From: Babylonia areolata
Lineage: Eukaryota; Mollusca; Gastropoda; Neogastropoda; Buccinidae
NCBI RefSeq assembly: GCF_041734735.1
Contig: NC_134907.1
Coordinates: 868,663-932,662 of the forward strand
DNA length: 64,000 nucleotides
Direction: 5' to 3'
The notes below the pieces were generated by a model. The model had not been told where the DNA came from. It was given only the letters and a program-made list of their open reading frames with translations, and did not search any database. Made by a program: the position numbers and the translations under genes. This document shows, in pieces, positions 11,567 to 26,500 of this stretch; the stretch's first letter is position 1, and the number at the start of each line of letters is the position of its first letter.

Positions 11567-14500
11567 ATCTCTGTATCCATAAGTAGGGTTTGTATGTATG
11601 TGCATGTGGTGTTATGCATTTGTGTGTGTGATCAGTTGTGCGTGCGTGTGTGTGAATGCGTGAACATGTGTTTCTTCTGAGTGCATGTGTTTCTGTGAGT
11701 CTGTGTGTGTGTGTGCGAGTGTATGTGTGTGTAATCAATTGTAACAGTATGTTTTCCTTTTCTATATATTGTTTTAAGCTTTGGAGGAATTTACAGGTTT
11801 TTGTCTCTTTAAAGGTATTGGTCATGGACGACCCACATGAGCTTCTGTGTGTAGTCAAAAGCGACAGTGGTATGGGTCGTGGACGACCCACATGAGCTTC
11901 CATGTGTAGTCAAAAGCGACAGCCAGCGAAGGTTAACAATACAGAACGTAAAACTTCTTTATTTCCTTCACTAATTGCAAATTAAACCTTCTGAAATCAC
12001 TATTAAAAAGGTATGCGTCATGCATGACCTACACGAGCTTTCGAGGGGTGACCACGTTTTTTTCTCTTTAAAAAGCATGGGTCACACCGACCCAGTCTTG
12101 TTATTATGACATGGACACAAACTCAACATTTGTTATCAAGACCAACAGAGAACCAGTTTCCAGGACAGTGACCAAAAACAACAGACACTTAGAAAAACCA
12201 ACAACAAAAAGACATGCCCTCAGCCCCAGACAGGGTGTCTTACCTTTTTGACACGTATCAACTTGTGGTCTCTGAACTCAACCAGCTGAGCTCGGAGAGT
12301 CTGGTCGCTGTTCACCAGGAACGACTCACGACAACGCACATACAGGTCCTGGAACGACATGCCTGAAACACAGCACTACACAGTGACGACACAGTACACA
12401 CAGTGATAATACACCACTCCACAGTGACGACACAGTACACACAGTGATAACACACCACTCCACAGTGACGACACAGTACACACAGTGATAACACACTACA
12501 CAGTGACGACACAGTACACACAGTGATAACACACCACTACAGTGACGACACAGTACACACAGTGATAACACACCACTACAGTGATGACACAGTACACACA
12601 GTGATAACACACTACACAGTGACGACACAGTACACACAGTGATAATACACCACTCCACAGTGACGACACAGTACACACAGTGATAACACACCACTCCACA
12701 GTGACGACACAGTACACACAGTGATAATACACCACTCCACAGTGACGACACAGTACACAGTGATAACACACCACTACAGTGATGACACAGTACACACAGT
12801 GATAACACACCACTACAGTGACGACACAGTACACACAGTGATAACACACCACTACAGTGATGACACAGTACACAGTGATAACACACCACTACAGTGACGA
12901 CACAGTACACACAGTGATAACACACCACTCCACAGTGATGACACAGTACACACAGTGATAACACACCACTACAGTGACGACACAGTACACACAGTGATAA
13001 CACACCACTCCACAGTGACGACACAGTACACAGTGATAACACACCACTACAGTGATGACACAGTACACACAGTGATAACACACCACTACAGTGACGACAC
13101 AGTACACACAGTGATAATACACCACTCCACAGTGACGACACAGTACACAGTGATAACACACCACTACAGTGATGACACAGTACACAGTGATAACACACCA
13201 CTACACAGTGATGACACAGCACACACAGTGGTAATACACCACTCCACAGTGACGACACAGTACACACAGTGATAATACACCACTCCACAGTGACGACACA
13301 GTACACAGTGATAACACACCACTACAGTGATGACACAGCACACACAGTGGTAACACACTACACAGTGATGACACAGTACACACAGTGATAACACACCACT
13401 CCACAGTGACGACACAGTACACAGTGATAACACACCACTACAGAGATCACACAGCACACACAGTGGTAACACACTACACAGTGATGACACAGTACACACA
13501 GTGATAACACACCACTACACAGTGATGACACAGTACACAGTGATAGCACACCACTACAGTGATGACACAGTACACACAGTGATAACACACCACTACAGTG
13601 ATGACACAGTACACAGTGATAGCACACCACTACAGTGATGACACAGTACACAGTGATAGCACACCACTACAGTGATGACACAGTACACAGTGATAACACA
13701 CCACTACACAGTGATGACACAGTACACAGTGATAACACACCACTACAGTGATGACACAGTACACACAGTGATAACACACCACTACAGTGATGACACAGTA
13801 CACACAGTGATAACACACCACTACACAGTGATGACACAGTACACACAGTGATAACACACCACTACAGTGATGACACAGTACACACAGTGATAACACACCA
13901 CTACAGTGATGACACAGTACACACAGTGATAACACACCACTACACAGTGATGACACAGCACACACAGTGATAACACACCACTACACAGTAATGACACAGC
14001 ACACACACTGATAACACACCACTACAGTGACGACACAGTACACACAGTGATAACACACCACTCCACAGTAACGACACAGTACACACAGTGATAACACACC
14101 ACTACAGTGATGACACAGTACACACAGTGATAACACACCACTACAGTGATGACACAGCACACACAGTGATAACACACCACTACAGTGATGACACAGCACA
14201 CACAGTGATGACACACCACTACAGTGATGACACAGTACACACAGTGATAACACACCACTACACAGTGATGACACAGCACACACAGTGATGACACAGTACA
14301 CACAGTGATAACACACTACTACAGTGATGACACAGTACACACAGTGATAGCACACCACTACACAGTGATGACACAGCACACACAGTGATGACACAGTACA
14401 CACAGTGATAGCACACCACTACAGTGATGACACAGTACACACAGTGATAACACACCACTACACAGTGATGACACAGCACACACAGTGATGACACAGTACA

Positions 14501-17500
14501 CACAGTGATAACACACCACTACAGTGATGACACAGTACACACAGTGATAACACACCACTACACAGTGATAACACACTACTACAGTGATGACACAGCACAC
14601 ACAGTGGTAACACACTACACAGTGATGACACAGTACACACAGTGATAACACACCACTACACAGTGATGACACACCACACACAGTGATAACACACCACTAC
14701 ACAGTGATGACACACCACTACACAGTGATAACACACCACTACAGTGATGACACAGTACACACAGTGATAGCACACCATTACACAGGGATGACACAGCACT
14801 ACACAGTGATAACACACCACTACACAGTAATGACACACCACTACACAGTGATAACACACCACTACACAGTAATGACACACCACTACACAGTAATGACACA
14901 CCACACACAGTGATAACACACCACTACACAGTGATGACACACCACTACACAGTGATAACACACCACTACACAGTAATGACACAGCACACACAGTGATAGC
15001 ACACCACTACACAGTGATGACACAGCACACACAGTGATAACACACCACTACACAGTGATGACACAGCACACACAGTGATAGCACACCACTACACAGGGAT
15101 GACACACCACTATACAGTGATGACACAGTACACATAATGATAACACACAACTTCACAGTGACAACATACCACTACATAGTGATGACACACCACTAAACAG
15201 TGATGACACACCACAACACAGTGACAACACAATGTTACACAGTGATTACAGAACACTATACACATATTGTTAACCAGAAATGACTCACACCAATGTTACA
15301 CAACAACTAAACCCTGTCACTGACCGTTAAGTTACCAGTGTTACATAACAACTAAACCCTGTCACTGACCGTTAAGTTACCAGTGTTACACAACAACTAA
15401 ACCCTGTCACTGACCGTTAAGTTACCAACGTTACACAACAACTAAACCCTGTCACTGACAGACAAGTTACCAGTGTTAAATAACAACTAAACCCTGTCAC
15501 TGGCCGTTAAGTTACCAGTGTTACATAACAACTAAACCCTGTCACTGACCGTTAAGTTACCAGTGTTACATAACAACTAAACCCTGTCACTGACCGTTAA
15601 GTTACCAGTGTTACATAACAACTAAACCCTGTCACTGACAGACAAGTTACCAGTGTTACATAACAACTAAACCCTGTCACTGACCGTTAAGTTACCAGTG
15701 TTATACAACAACTAAACCCTGTCACTGGCCATTAAGTTACCAGTGTTACATAACAACTAAACCATGTCACTGACCGTTAAGTTACCAGTGTTACACAACA
15801 ACTAAACCCTGTCACTGACCGTTAAGTTACCAGTGTTACACAACAACTAAACCCTGTCACTGACCGTTAAGTTACCAGTGTTAAATAACAACTAAACCCT
15901 GTCACTGACCGTTAAGTTACCAGTGTTACATAACAACTAAACCATGTCACTGACCGTTAAGTTACCAGTGTTACACAACAACTAAACCCTGTCACTGACC
16001 GTTAAGTTACTAGTGTTACACAACAACTAAACCCTGTCACTGACCGTTAAGTTACCAGTGTTACATAACAACTAAACCATGTCACTGACAGACAAGTTAC
16101 CAGTGTTACACAACAACTAAATCCTGTCACTGACCGTTAAGTTACCAGTGTTACACAACAACTAAACCCTGTCACTGACAGACAAGTTACCAGTGTTACA
16201 CAACTAAACCCTGTCACTGACAGACAAGTTACCAGTGTTACACAACTAAACCCTGTCACTGACAGACAGGTTACCAGTGTTACACAACTAAACCCTGTCA
16301 CTGACCGTTAAGTTACCAGTGTTACACAACAACTAAACCCTGTCACTGACAGACAAGTTACCAGTGTTACACAACTAAACCCTGTCACTGACAGTCGAGT
16401 TACCAGTGTTACACAACAACTAAACCCTGTCACTGACAGTCGAGTTACCAGTGTTACACAACTAAACCCTGTCACTGAAAGGCAAGTTACCAGTGTTACA
16501 CAACAACTAAACCCTGTCACTGAACAAACTGACCAATGAAAACACAGTTACCACAGTGCACAAACTGACCAATGAAAACACAGTTACCACAGTGCACAAA
16601 CTGACCAATGAAAACACAGTTACCACGGTGAACAAACTGACCAATGAAAACATAGTTACCACAGTGCACAAACTGACCAATGAAAACAGTTACCAACGGT
16701 GCACAAACTGACCAATGAAAACAGTTACCAACGGTGCACAAACTGACCAATGAAAAAGCAGCTACCACAGTACACAAACTGACCAATGAAAGCAGAGTTA
16801 TCAGCGTTCTCCACTTGGTACTGAGCGAGCAGCTCAAAGATTTTGCGAGCGTTGGGCGTGAGGCTGCGCATGACGTGAGCCAGGGAACGAAGGGCTAGTC
16901 CCCCGGACTGCTGCACCAGGAGGGAGTTCTCATAGGACGTCTCTGACAGATACAAGGTGAAGGTCGTCACGTCCTGCCACACCCACTGGAAGCGACTCAG
17001 CTTGGTCTGGTCCCAGACTGAAATGACCAGTGACTGAGGGGTTAAACACAGTGACCGTTGCAACATCACCACGTTCACACACGTCACCAAATTCTGTGCA
17101 ACGCAAATGCTATACCCCCCCGCCCTCCCTTAACTCACACACACACACACACACACCATACAATGTTACACCATTCAACACAATACTATCTCCCCACCAC
17201 TATACAAAGTTAAATATAATCTAATACAATCCTCTACCCCACCCACACACACAACTATACAAAGTTACATATAATCAAATACAATCCTATACCCCACTGC
17301 CACCCACAACTATACAAAGTTAAATATAATCTAATACAATCCTATACCCCCCCCACACCCACACACCACTATACAAAGTTACAAATAATCTAATACAATC
17401 CTATACCCCCCCCACACCCACACACCACTATACAAAGTTACAAATAATCTAATACAATCCTATACCCCCCCCCCCCACACCCACACACCACTATACAAAG

Positions 17501-20500
17501 TTACAAATAATCTAATACAATCCTATACCCCCCACAGCCCCCCCCACCTCCACACACTCCACTATACAAAGTTACAAATAATCTAATACAATCCAATACC
17601 CCTCCCCCCACTCACTGAGTGGGGCGTTGACGTGATCGACAGAGGCCAAGACGTGCACACCACTGATCTGAGCCAACAGACTCAACACGTTCTGTGTTCT
17701 CTCCCCGCGCAACATGGCTCCATCCACGTTGTGAATCAACAGGTAAAAATCTTCATAGTCTGCAAAATTTTTTTTAAAAAACAACAAAAAAACACCAGGA
17801 AATGACACACCTGTAGTCACTCAACAGACTAATGTACATGGCCAACAAGACTGACAACAACAGATAAAAATCTTCATTGTCTGGAATTTTCAACAACTAC
17901 AAAATCCCCCCAAGCAATTACACACCTGTGTTCACTGAACAATGAAAAGTACATGATCGGCACAACAGTGACTCAGTCTGGACTCAATCTCACTGTTACT
18001 CATCACTGACTCAATCTACTGACTCAGTCTCACTGTTACTCATCACTGACTCAATCTCACTGTTACTCATCACTGACTCAATCTACTGACTCAGTCTCAC
18101 TGTTACTCATCACTGACTCAATCTACTGACTCTGTCTCACTGTTACTCATCACTGACTCAACCTACTGACTCAGTCTCACTGTTACTCATCACGGACTCA
18201 ATCTCACTGTTACTCATCACTGACTCAATCTACTGACTCAGTCTCACTGTTACTCATCACTGACTCAACCTACTGACTCTGTCTCACTGTTACTCATCAC
18301 TGACTCAATCTACTGACTCAATCTCACTGTTATGACTGACTCAATCTCACTGTTACTCATCACTGACTCAATCTACTGACTCAATCTCACTGTTACTGAC
18401 GACTGACTCAATCTCACTGTTATGACTGACTCAGTCTCACTTTTACTGATCACTGACTCAATCTAACAGTTATTGATGGCTGACTCAATCTCACCATTAT
18501 TGATGGCTGACTCAATCTCACCATTATTGATGGCTGACTCAATCTCACTGTTAATATGGTTGATTCGGTCTTTGACCCAGTCTCACTGTGATTAATGACT
18601 GACTCATTCTCAGTGTGACTGATGACTGACTCAATCTACTAACTTAATATCACTGTTATTGATAACTGTTTGATTCCCACTGTTATTGGTGACTGACTGA
18701 ATCTCATTGTTATCAATGGTTGACTCAATCTCACTGATCACTGACTCAATCTCACTGTTAATGATGGTTGACTAAATCCTGACTGAATCTCACTGTTAAT
18801 GATGGTTGACTAAATCTTGACTGAATCTCACTGTTAATGATGGTTGACTAAATCTTGACTGAAACTCACAGTTACTGATCACTGACTCAATCTCACAGTT
18901 ACGGATCACTGACTCAATCTCACAGTTACGGATCACTGACTCAATCTCACAGTTACTGGTAACTGACTCAATCTCACTGTTATTGATCACTGACTCAATC
19001 TCACTGTCACTGACTCAATCTCACTGTCACTGACTCAATCTCAGTTATTGATCATTGACTCAATCTCACAGTTATTGATCACTGACTCAATCTCACTCTT
19101 ACTGATCACTGACTCAATCTCACTGTTATTGATCACCACTTAATGGTTAAGCCATGATGGTTCTTCACTTACTATCTGGTCTATCAGTTTGCCAGTATTG
19201 TATCTAAGCCACTGATTCTCTATCTTGTTTGTTATTCAGGTATTATCTTTCACACTAATATCAGTTGTACTGCTACAGTGTGCTCAGTACTCTAAGATGA
19301 GTGCAGTATTCTGCTGTTATGATTACAAGATAGTGTTGGATCAATATCAGTTATTGGTTAAAACCACCTGATATGTATCAGTCTGTTAATTGTAATTTAG
19401 TTGTCATGCTCTCTCCTATACGGCTTACTCCAGTATAGTGCAACATGATAAACTGATTCATTTGAGTCACTTTGACACAGTATAAGCTTTCCTAATCTAT
19501 ACTGTCAGTGTACTTTCACTAAGTCAGCATCACTTCAATCACTTTAACTGCACTATTTAAATGTATTAGGAATGTCATTTGATGTCAGTGTTTGATCTTC
19601 ACACATATGCATTACCAAGTGGTAGTCTTTCCATGTAACATGTATACATGTGCTTTACAATTCACTTGTGCCGACATGTTGTGCTAATGACATTTGTTTA
19701 TGTCATTCCAGGCACTGTCTTCTCTTCTTGTCTTTTTCTTCTTAGTTCTTCTCTTAGTTCTTCTTCTCAGTCTTCTCTTCTTAGTTTTCTCTTTTTATGT
19801 TCTTATAACTATTGTAAATAAAACAATAGAAAAACCCATTTGTGACTGGCCTCTATATATTCCTGGCCTGTGTGTGGGATCTCGTCTATCCTTCAATTAA
19901 TCATATTTAGTTAAGTCTTTTGTGCGTACCCTTGAATAACCACTTGGTACATGGCTACGACTCAATCTCAGTTATTGATCACTGACTCAATCTCACTGTT
20001 ACTGATCACTGACTCAATCTCACTGTTACTGATTACTGACTCAATCTCACTGTTATTGATCACTGACTCAATCTCACAGTTACTGGTAACTGACTCAATC
20101 TCACAGTTATTGATCACTGACTCAATCTCACAGTTATTGATCACTGACTAAATCTCACAGTTACGGATCACTGACTCAATCTCACAGTTATTGATCACTG
20201 ACTCAATCTCACAGTTATTGATCACTGACTCAATCTCACAGTTGTTGATCACTGACTCAATCTCACAGTTATTGATCAATCTCAGTGTTACTGATCACTG
20301 ACTCAATCTCAGATATTGATCACTGACTCAATCTCACCGTTATTGATCAATCTCACTGTTATTGATCACTGACTCAATCTCAGTTACTGATCACTGACTC
20401 AATCTCACAGTTATTGATCACTGACTCAATCTCACAGTTACTGATCACTGACTCAATCTCACAGTTATGGATCACTGACTCAATCTCACTGTTACTGATC

Positions 20501-23500
20501 ACTGACTCAATCTCACTGTTACTGATCACTCAATCTCACTGTTACTGATCACTGACTCAATCTCACTGTTACTGATCACTGACTCAATCTCACTGTTACT
20601 GATCACTGACTCAATCTCACTGTTACTGATCACTGACTCAATCTCACCGTTACGGATCACTGACTCAATCTCACTGTTACGGATCACTGACTCAATCTCA
20701 CTGTTACGGATCACTGACTCAATCTCACCGTTACGGATCACTGACTCAATCTCACCGTTACTGATCACTGACTCAATCTCACAGTTACGGATTACTGACT
20801 CAATCTCATTGTTACTGATAACTGACTCAATCTCACTGTTATTGATCACTGACTCAATCTCACAGTTACTGACCAATGACTCAATCTCACTGTTATTGAT
20901 CACTGACTCAATCTCACTGTTATTGATCACTGACTCAATCTCACAGTTACGGATCACTGACTCAATCTCACTGTTATTGATCACTGACTCAATCTCACAG
21001 TTACGGATCACTGACTCAATCTCACTGTTATTGATCACTGACTCAATCTCACAGTTATTGATCACTGACTCAATCTCACCGTTACTGATCACTGACTCAA
21101 TCTCACCGTTACTGATCACTGACTCAATCTCACCGTTACGGATCACTGACTCAATCTCACTGTTACGGATCACTGACTCAATCTCACCGTTACGGATCAC
21201 TGACTCAATCTCACCGTTACTGATCACTGACTCAATCTCACAGTTACGGATTACTGACTCAATCTCATTGTTACTGATAACTGACTCAATCTCACTGTTA
21301 TTGATCACTGACTCAATCTCACAGTTACTGACCAATGACTCAATCTCACTGTTATTGATCACTGACTCAATCTCACTGTTATTGATCACTGACTCAATCT
21401 CACAGTTACGGATCACTGACTCAATCTCACTGTTATTGATCACTGACTCAATCTCACAGTTACGGATCACTGACTCAATCTCACTGTTATTGATCACTGA
21501 CTCAATCTCACAGTTACGGATCACTGACTCAATCTCACTGTTATTGATCACTGACTCAATCTCACAGTTCTAGATCACTGACTCAATCTCACAGTTATTG
21601 ATCACTGACTCAATCTCACAGTTACGGATTACTGACTCAATCTCATTGTTACAGATAACTGACTCAATCTCACTGTTATTGATCACTGACTCAATCTCAC
21701 AGTTACTGACCAATGACTCAATCTCACTGTTATTGATCACTGACTCAATCTCACTGTTACTGATCACTGACTCAATCTCACTGTTACTGATCACTGACTC
21801 AATCTCACAGTTACGGATCACTGACTCAATCTCACAGTTACGGATCACTGACTCAATCTCACTGTTATTGATCACTGACTCAATCTCACTGTTACTGATA
21901 ACTGACTCAATCTCACAGTTGTTGATCACTGACTCAATCTCACAGTTATTGATCACTGACTCAATCTCATTGTTACTGATAACTGACTCAATCTCACAGT
22001 TACGGATCACTGACTCAATCTCACAGTTACGGATTACTGACTCAATCTCACTGTTATTGATCACTGACTCAATCTCACAGTTATTGATCACTGACTCAAT
22101 CTCACAGTTATTGATCACTGACTCAATCTCACAGTTGTTGATCACTGACTCAATCTCACAGTTATTGATCAATCTCAGTGTTACTGATCACTGACTCAAT
22201 CTCAGTTATTGATCACTGACTCAATCTCACCTTTATTGATCAATCTCACTGTTATTGATCACTGACTCAATCTCACAGTTATTGATCACTGACTCAATCT
22301 CAGTTATTGATCAATCTCACAGTTACTGATCACTGACTCAATCTCACAGTTACTGATCACTGACTCAATCTCACTGTTATTGATCACTGACTCAATCTCA
22401 CAGTTATTGATCACTGACTCAATCTCAGTTATTGATCAATCTCACAGTTACTGATCACTGACTCAATCTCACAGTTACTGATCACTGACTCAATCTCACT
22501 GTTATTGATCACTGACTCAATCTCACAGTTATTGATCACTGACTCAATCTCAGTTATTGATCAATCTCACAGTTACTGATCACTGACTCAATCTCACAGT
22601 TACTGATCACTGACTCAATCTCACAGTTATTGATCACTGACTCAATCTCACAGTTACTGGTAACTGACTCAATCTCACAGTTACGGATCACTGACTCAAT
22701 ATCACAGTTATTGATCACTGACTCAATCTCACAGTTACGGATCACTGACTCAATCTCACTGTTATTGATCACTGACTCAATCTCACTGTTACGGATCACT
22801 GACTCAATCTCACTGTTACTGATCACTGACTCAATCTCACAGTTACTGATCACTGACTCAATCTCACTGTTACTGATCACTGACTCAATCTCACTGTTAC
22901 TGATCACTGACTCAATCTCACAGTTACTGATCACTGACTCAATCTCACAGTTACTGATCACTGACTCAATCTCACTGTGTACATGCATGCACTCCGCATC
23001 AACAATGCTTCACTAACATTTCAGCGGAAGAACCATGTGATTTTTCACAATACCACAACACTTTACCAAATGTTTGCAAATGACAGTTTGATGTTTCTAC
23101 ATGGATTCCCATCGCTTCCATCACTGACCGTTTGTGTGTGAAACTGTTTGAAAGAGTGACCCACTGTGATCGCCATTTAGGGTTCACATGTTCAGTAAGA
23201 TGTGGCTCATTGATGTTCTGGGCTGCAAAGCTGTTGAATTTGTGTCGGAACATGGCTCCCACAAACGAGATAAAGTGGAAGGAACTTTTGCAGTGTTGTG
23301 TTTTTGTGTTTCAAATGGATACCGAGGAGCCCAGGTTGTAAATGGTGATAGAACGGCGACTAGAATAATGACTTCAGAGTTTGTGACTGACAACATGGAA
23401 TCCAGTAATCTTGGGTCTGTGTGGATACCTTCCATGTGACGGTAAGCTGTGATCTCCAGCCACAGAAGGGAGGTCGAAGTTTTTACAAACCTTGTGTTTT

Positions 23501-26500
23501 GAACTCTCTTTGGATCACTGCTTGGTCTGTCTGGGAGTCTGGGTTGATTTTTTGGTGTGTTTTTTTTCAAACATGGAAAATCATACAATCAATCCAGGAT
23601 CGACGCCATGCTCGGCACTTCATGTAGATCCCAACAATTCCAGTTCCCGTTAAAACCTGATGATATGGAAGAGTACCGCATCCATCTTCCTTTCTATTGC
23701 CTTGTGACTGACTGGTGTACCATTCTACTGGAGTCAGTCAACTATGGACATGTAGCAGGTGACTGACTGGTGTACCATTCTACTGGAGTCAGTCAACTAT
23801 GGACATGTAAGTATAGCAGGTGACTATCTGTTTGGCATTTCTGATGGAGTCAGTGAACTATGGACATGTAAGTATAGCAGGTGACTATCTGTTTGGCATT
23901 TCTGATGAGTCAGTGAACTATGGACATGTAGCAGGTGACTATCTGTTTAGCATTTCTGATGAGTCAGTGAACTATGGACATGTAAGTATAGCAGGTGACT
24001 ATCTGTTTGGCATTTCTGATGAGTCAGTGAACTATGGACATGTACGTATAGCAGGTGACTATCTGTTTGGCATTTCTGATGAGTCAGTGAACTATGGACA
24101 TGTAAGTATAGCAGGTGACTATCTGTTTGGCATTTCTGATGAGTCAGTGATGGACATGTAAGTATAGCAGGTGACTATCTGTTTGGCATTTCTGATGAGT
24201 CAGTGAACTATGGACATGTACGTATAGCAGGTGACTATCTGTTTGGCATTTCTGATGGAGTCAGCGAACTAAACTTGTTCTGGACACCACCTGGTCACTT
24301 GGAAACCATACACTGCACTGGTCATGGAACAAACATCACTAAAATCTAACACTCAGGAAACTGACTACAGGAACAAAGGAATGCAAACTGAACAACCTGG
24401 TCAGTTATTCAACAGTTGATGATCTGACCTTGGGTTTCGAAGCGTTGGCGAATGAACTCTACATGGTCAAGAGGAGATCGGAAAGTTCCCTGGTGACCCA
24501 GAATGTCTTCTGTGATGCTGCCCAACACCTGACAAAACACACATCCACATGAAACACAATGTACAGGTAAAACACACAGCCACATGAAACACAATGTGCA
24601 GGTAAAACACACATCCACATGAAACACAATGTGCAGGTAAAACACACATCCACATGAAACACAATGTACAGGTAAAACACACAGCCAGATGAAACACAAT
24701 GTACAGGTAAAACACACAACCATGTGAAACACAATGTGCAGGTAAAACACACATCCACATGAAACACAATGTACAGGTAAAACACACAACCATGTGAAAC
24801 ACAATGTACAGGTAAAACACACATCCACATGAAACACAATGTACAGGTAAAACACACATCCACATGAAACACAATGTACAGGTAAAACACACAACCAGAT
24901 GAAACACAATGTGCAGGTAAAACACACATCCACATGAAACACAATGTACAGGTGAAACACACATCCACATGAAACACAATGTGCAGGTAAAACACACATC
25001 CACATGAAACACAATGTACAGGTAAAACACAGCCAGATGAAACACAATGTACAGGTAAAACACACAGCCAGATGAAACACAATGTGCAGGTAAAACACAC
25101 AACCATGTGAAACACAATGTACAGGTAAAACACACAACCATGTGAAACACAATGTACAGGTAAAACACAAAGCCAGATGAAAAACAATGTGCAGGTAAAA
25201 CACACAACCATGTGAAACACAATGTACAGGTAAAACACACAACCAGATGAAACACAATGTACAGGTAAAACACACAGCCAGATGAAACACACTGTACAGG
25301 TAAAACACACAACCATGTGAAACACAATGTGCAGGTAAAACACACAGCCAGATGAAACACAATGTACAGGTAAAACACACAGCCAGATGAAACACAATGT
25401 ACAGGTAAAACACACAGCCAGGTGAAACACAATGTACAGGTAAAACATACAGCCAGATGAAACACAATGTACAGGTAAAACACACAGCCAGGTAAAACAC
25501 AATGTACAGGTAAAACACACAACCACATGAAACACAATGTACAGGTAAAACACACAGCCAGATGAAACACAATGTACAGGTAAAACACACAGCCAGATGA
25601 AACACAATGTACAGGTAAAACACACAACCAGATGAAACACAATGTGCAGGTAAAACACACAACCACATGAAACACAATGTACAGGTAAAACACACAACCA
25701 CATGAAACACAATGTACAGGTAAAACACACATCCACATGAAACACAATGTACAGGTAAAACACACAACCAGGTGAAACACAATGTACAGGTAAAACACAC
25801 AACCACATGAAACACAATGTACAGGTAAAACACACAACCACATGAAACACAATGTACAGGTAAAACACAGCCAGATGAAACACAATGTGCAGGTAAAACA
25901 CACAAGCATGTGAAACACAATGTACAGGTAAAACACACATCCACATGAAACACAATGTACAGGTAAAACACAAAGCCAGATGAAAAACAATGTGCAGGTA
26001 AAACACACAACCATGTGAAACACAATGTACAGGTAAAACACACATCCACATGAAACACAATGTGCAGGTAAAACACACAACCACATGAAACACAATGTAC
26101 AGGTAAAACACACATCCACATGAAACACAATGTACAGGTAAAACACACAGCCATGTGAAACACAATGTACAGGTAAAACACACATCCACATGAAACACAA
26201 TGTGCAGGTAAAACACAGCCATGTGAAACACAATGTACAGGTAAAACACAGCCAGGTGAAACACAATGTACAGGTAAAACACACAGCCAGATGAAACACA
26301 ATGTGCAGGTAAAACACAGCCAAGTGAAACACAATGTGCAGGTAAAACACACAGCCAGATGAAACACAATGTACAGGTAAAACACACAACCAGATGAAAC
26401 ACAATGTACAGGTAAAACACACATCCACATGAAACACAATGTGCAGGTAAAACACAGCCAGATGAAATACAATGTACAGGTAAAACACACAGCCAGATGA

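Noticed and set aside
12312-14991. Cysteine-valine-histidine repeat proteins on the minus strand
   Set aside because: Artefact of the 39-bp satellite; similar frames occur on the plus strand.
20526-22194. Long SEIESVI and TDSISLL repeat proteins
   Set aside because: The 27-bp unit is a multiple of three without stops, open on both strands; it lies in an ORC2 intron.
23132-23588. Possible small gene with open frames on both strands
   Set aside because: No recognised domain, no splice partners in phase with either gene, and several mutually exclusive frames of similar length.
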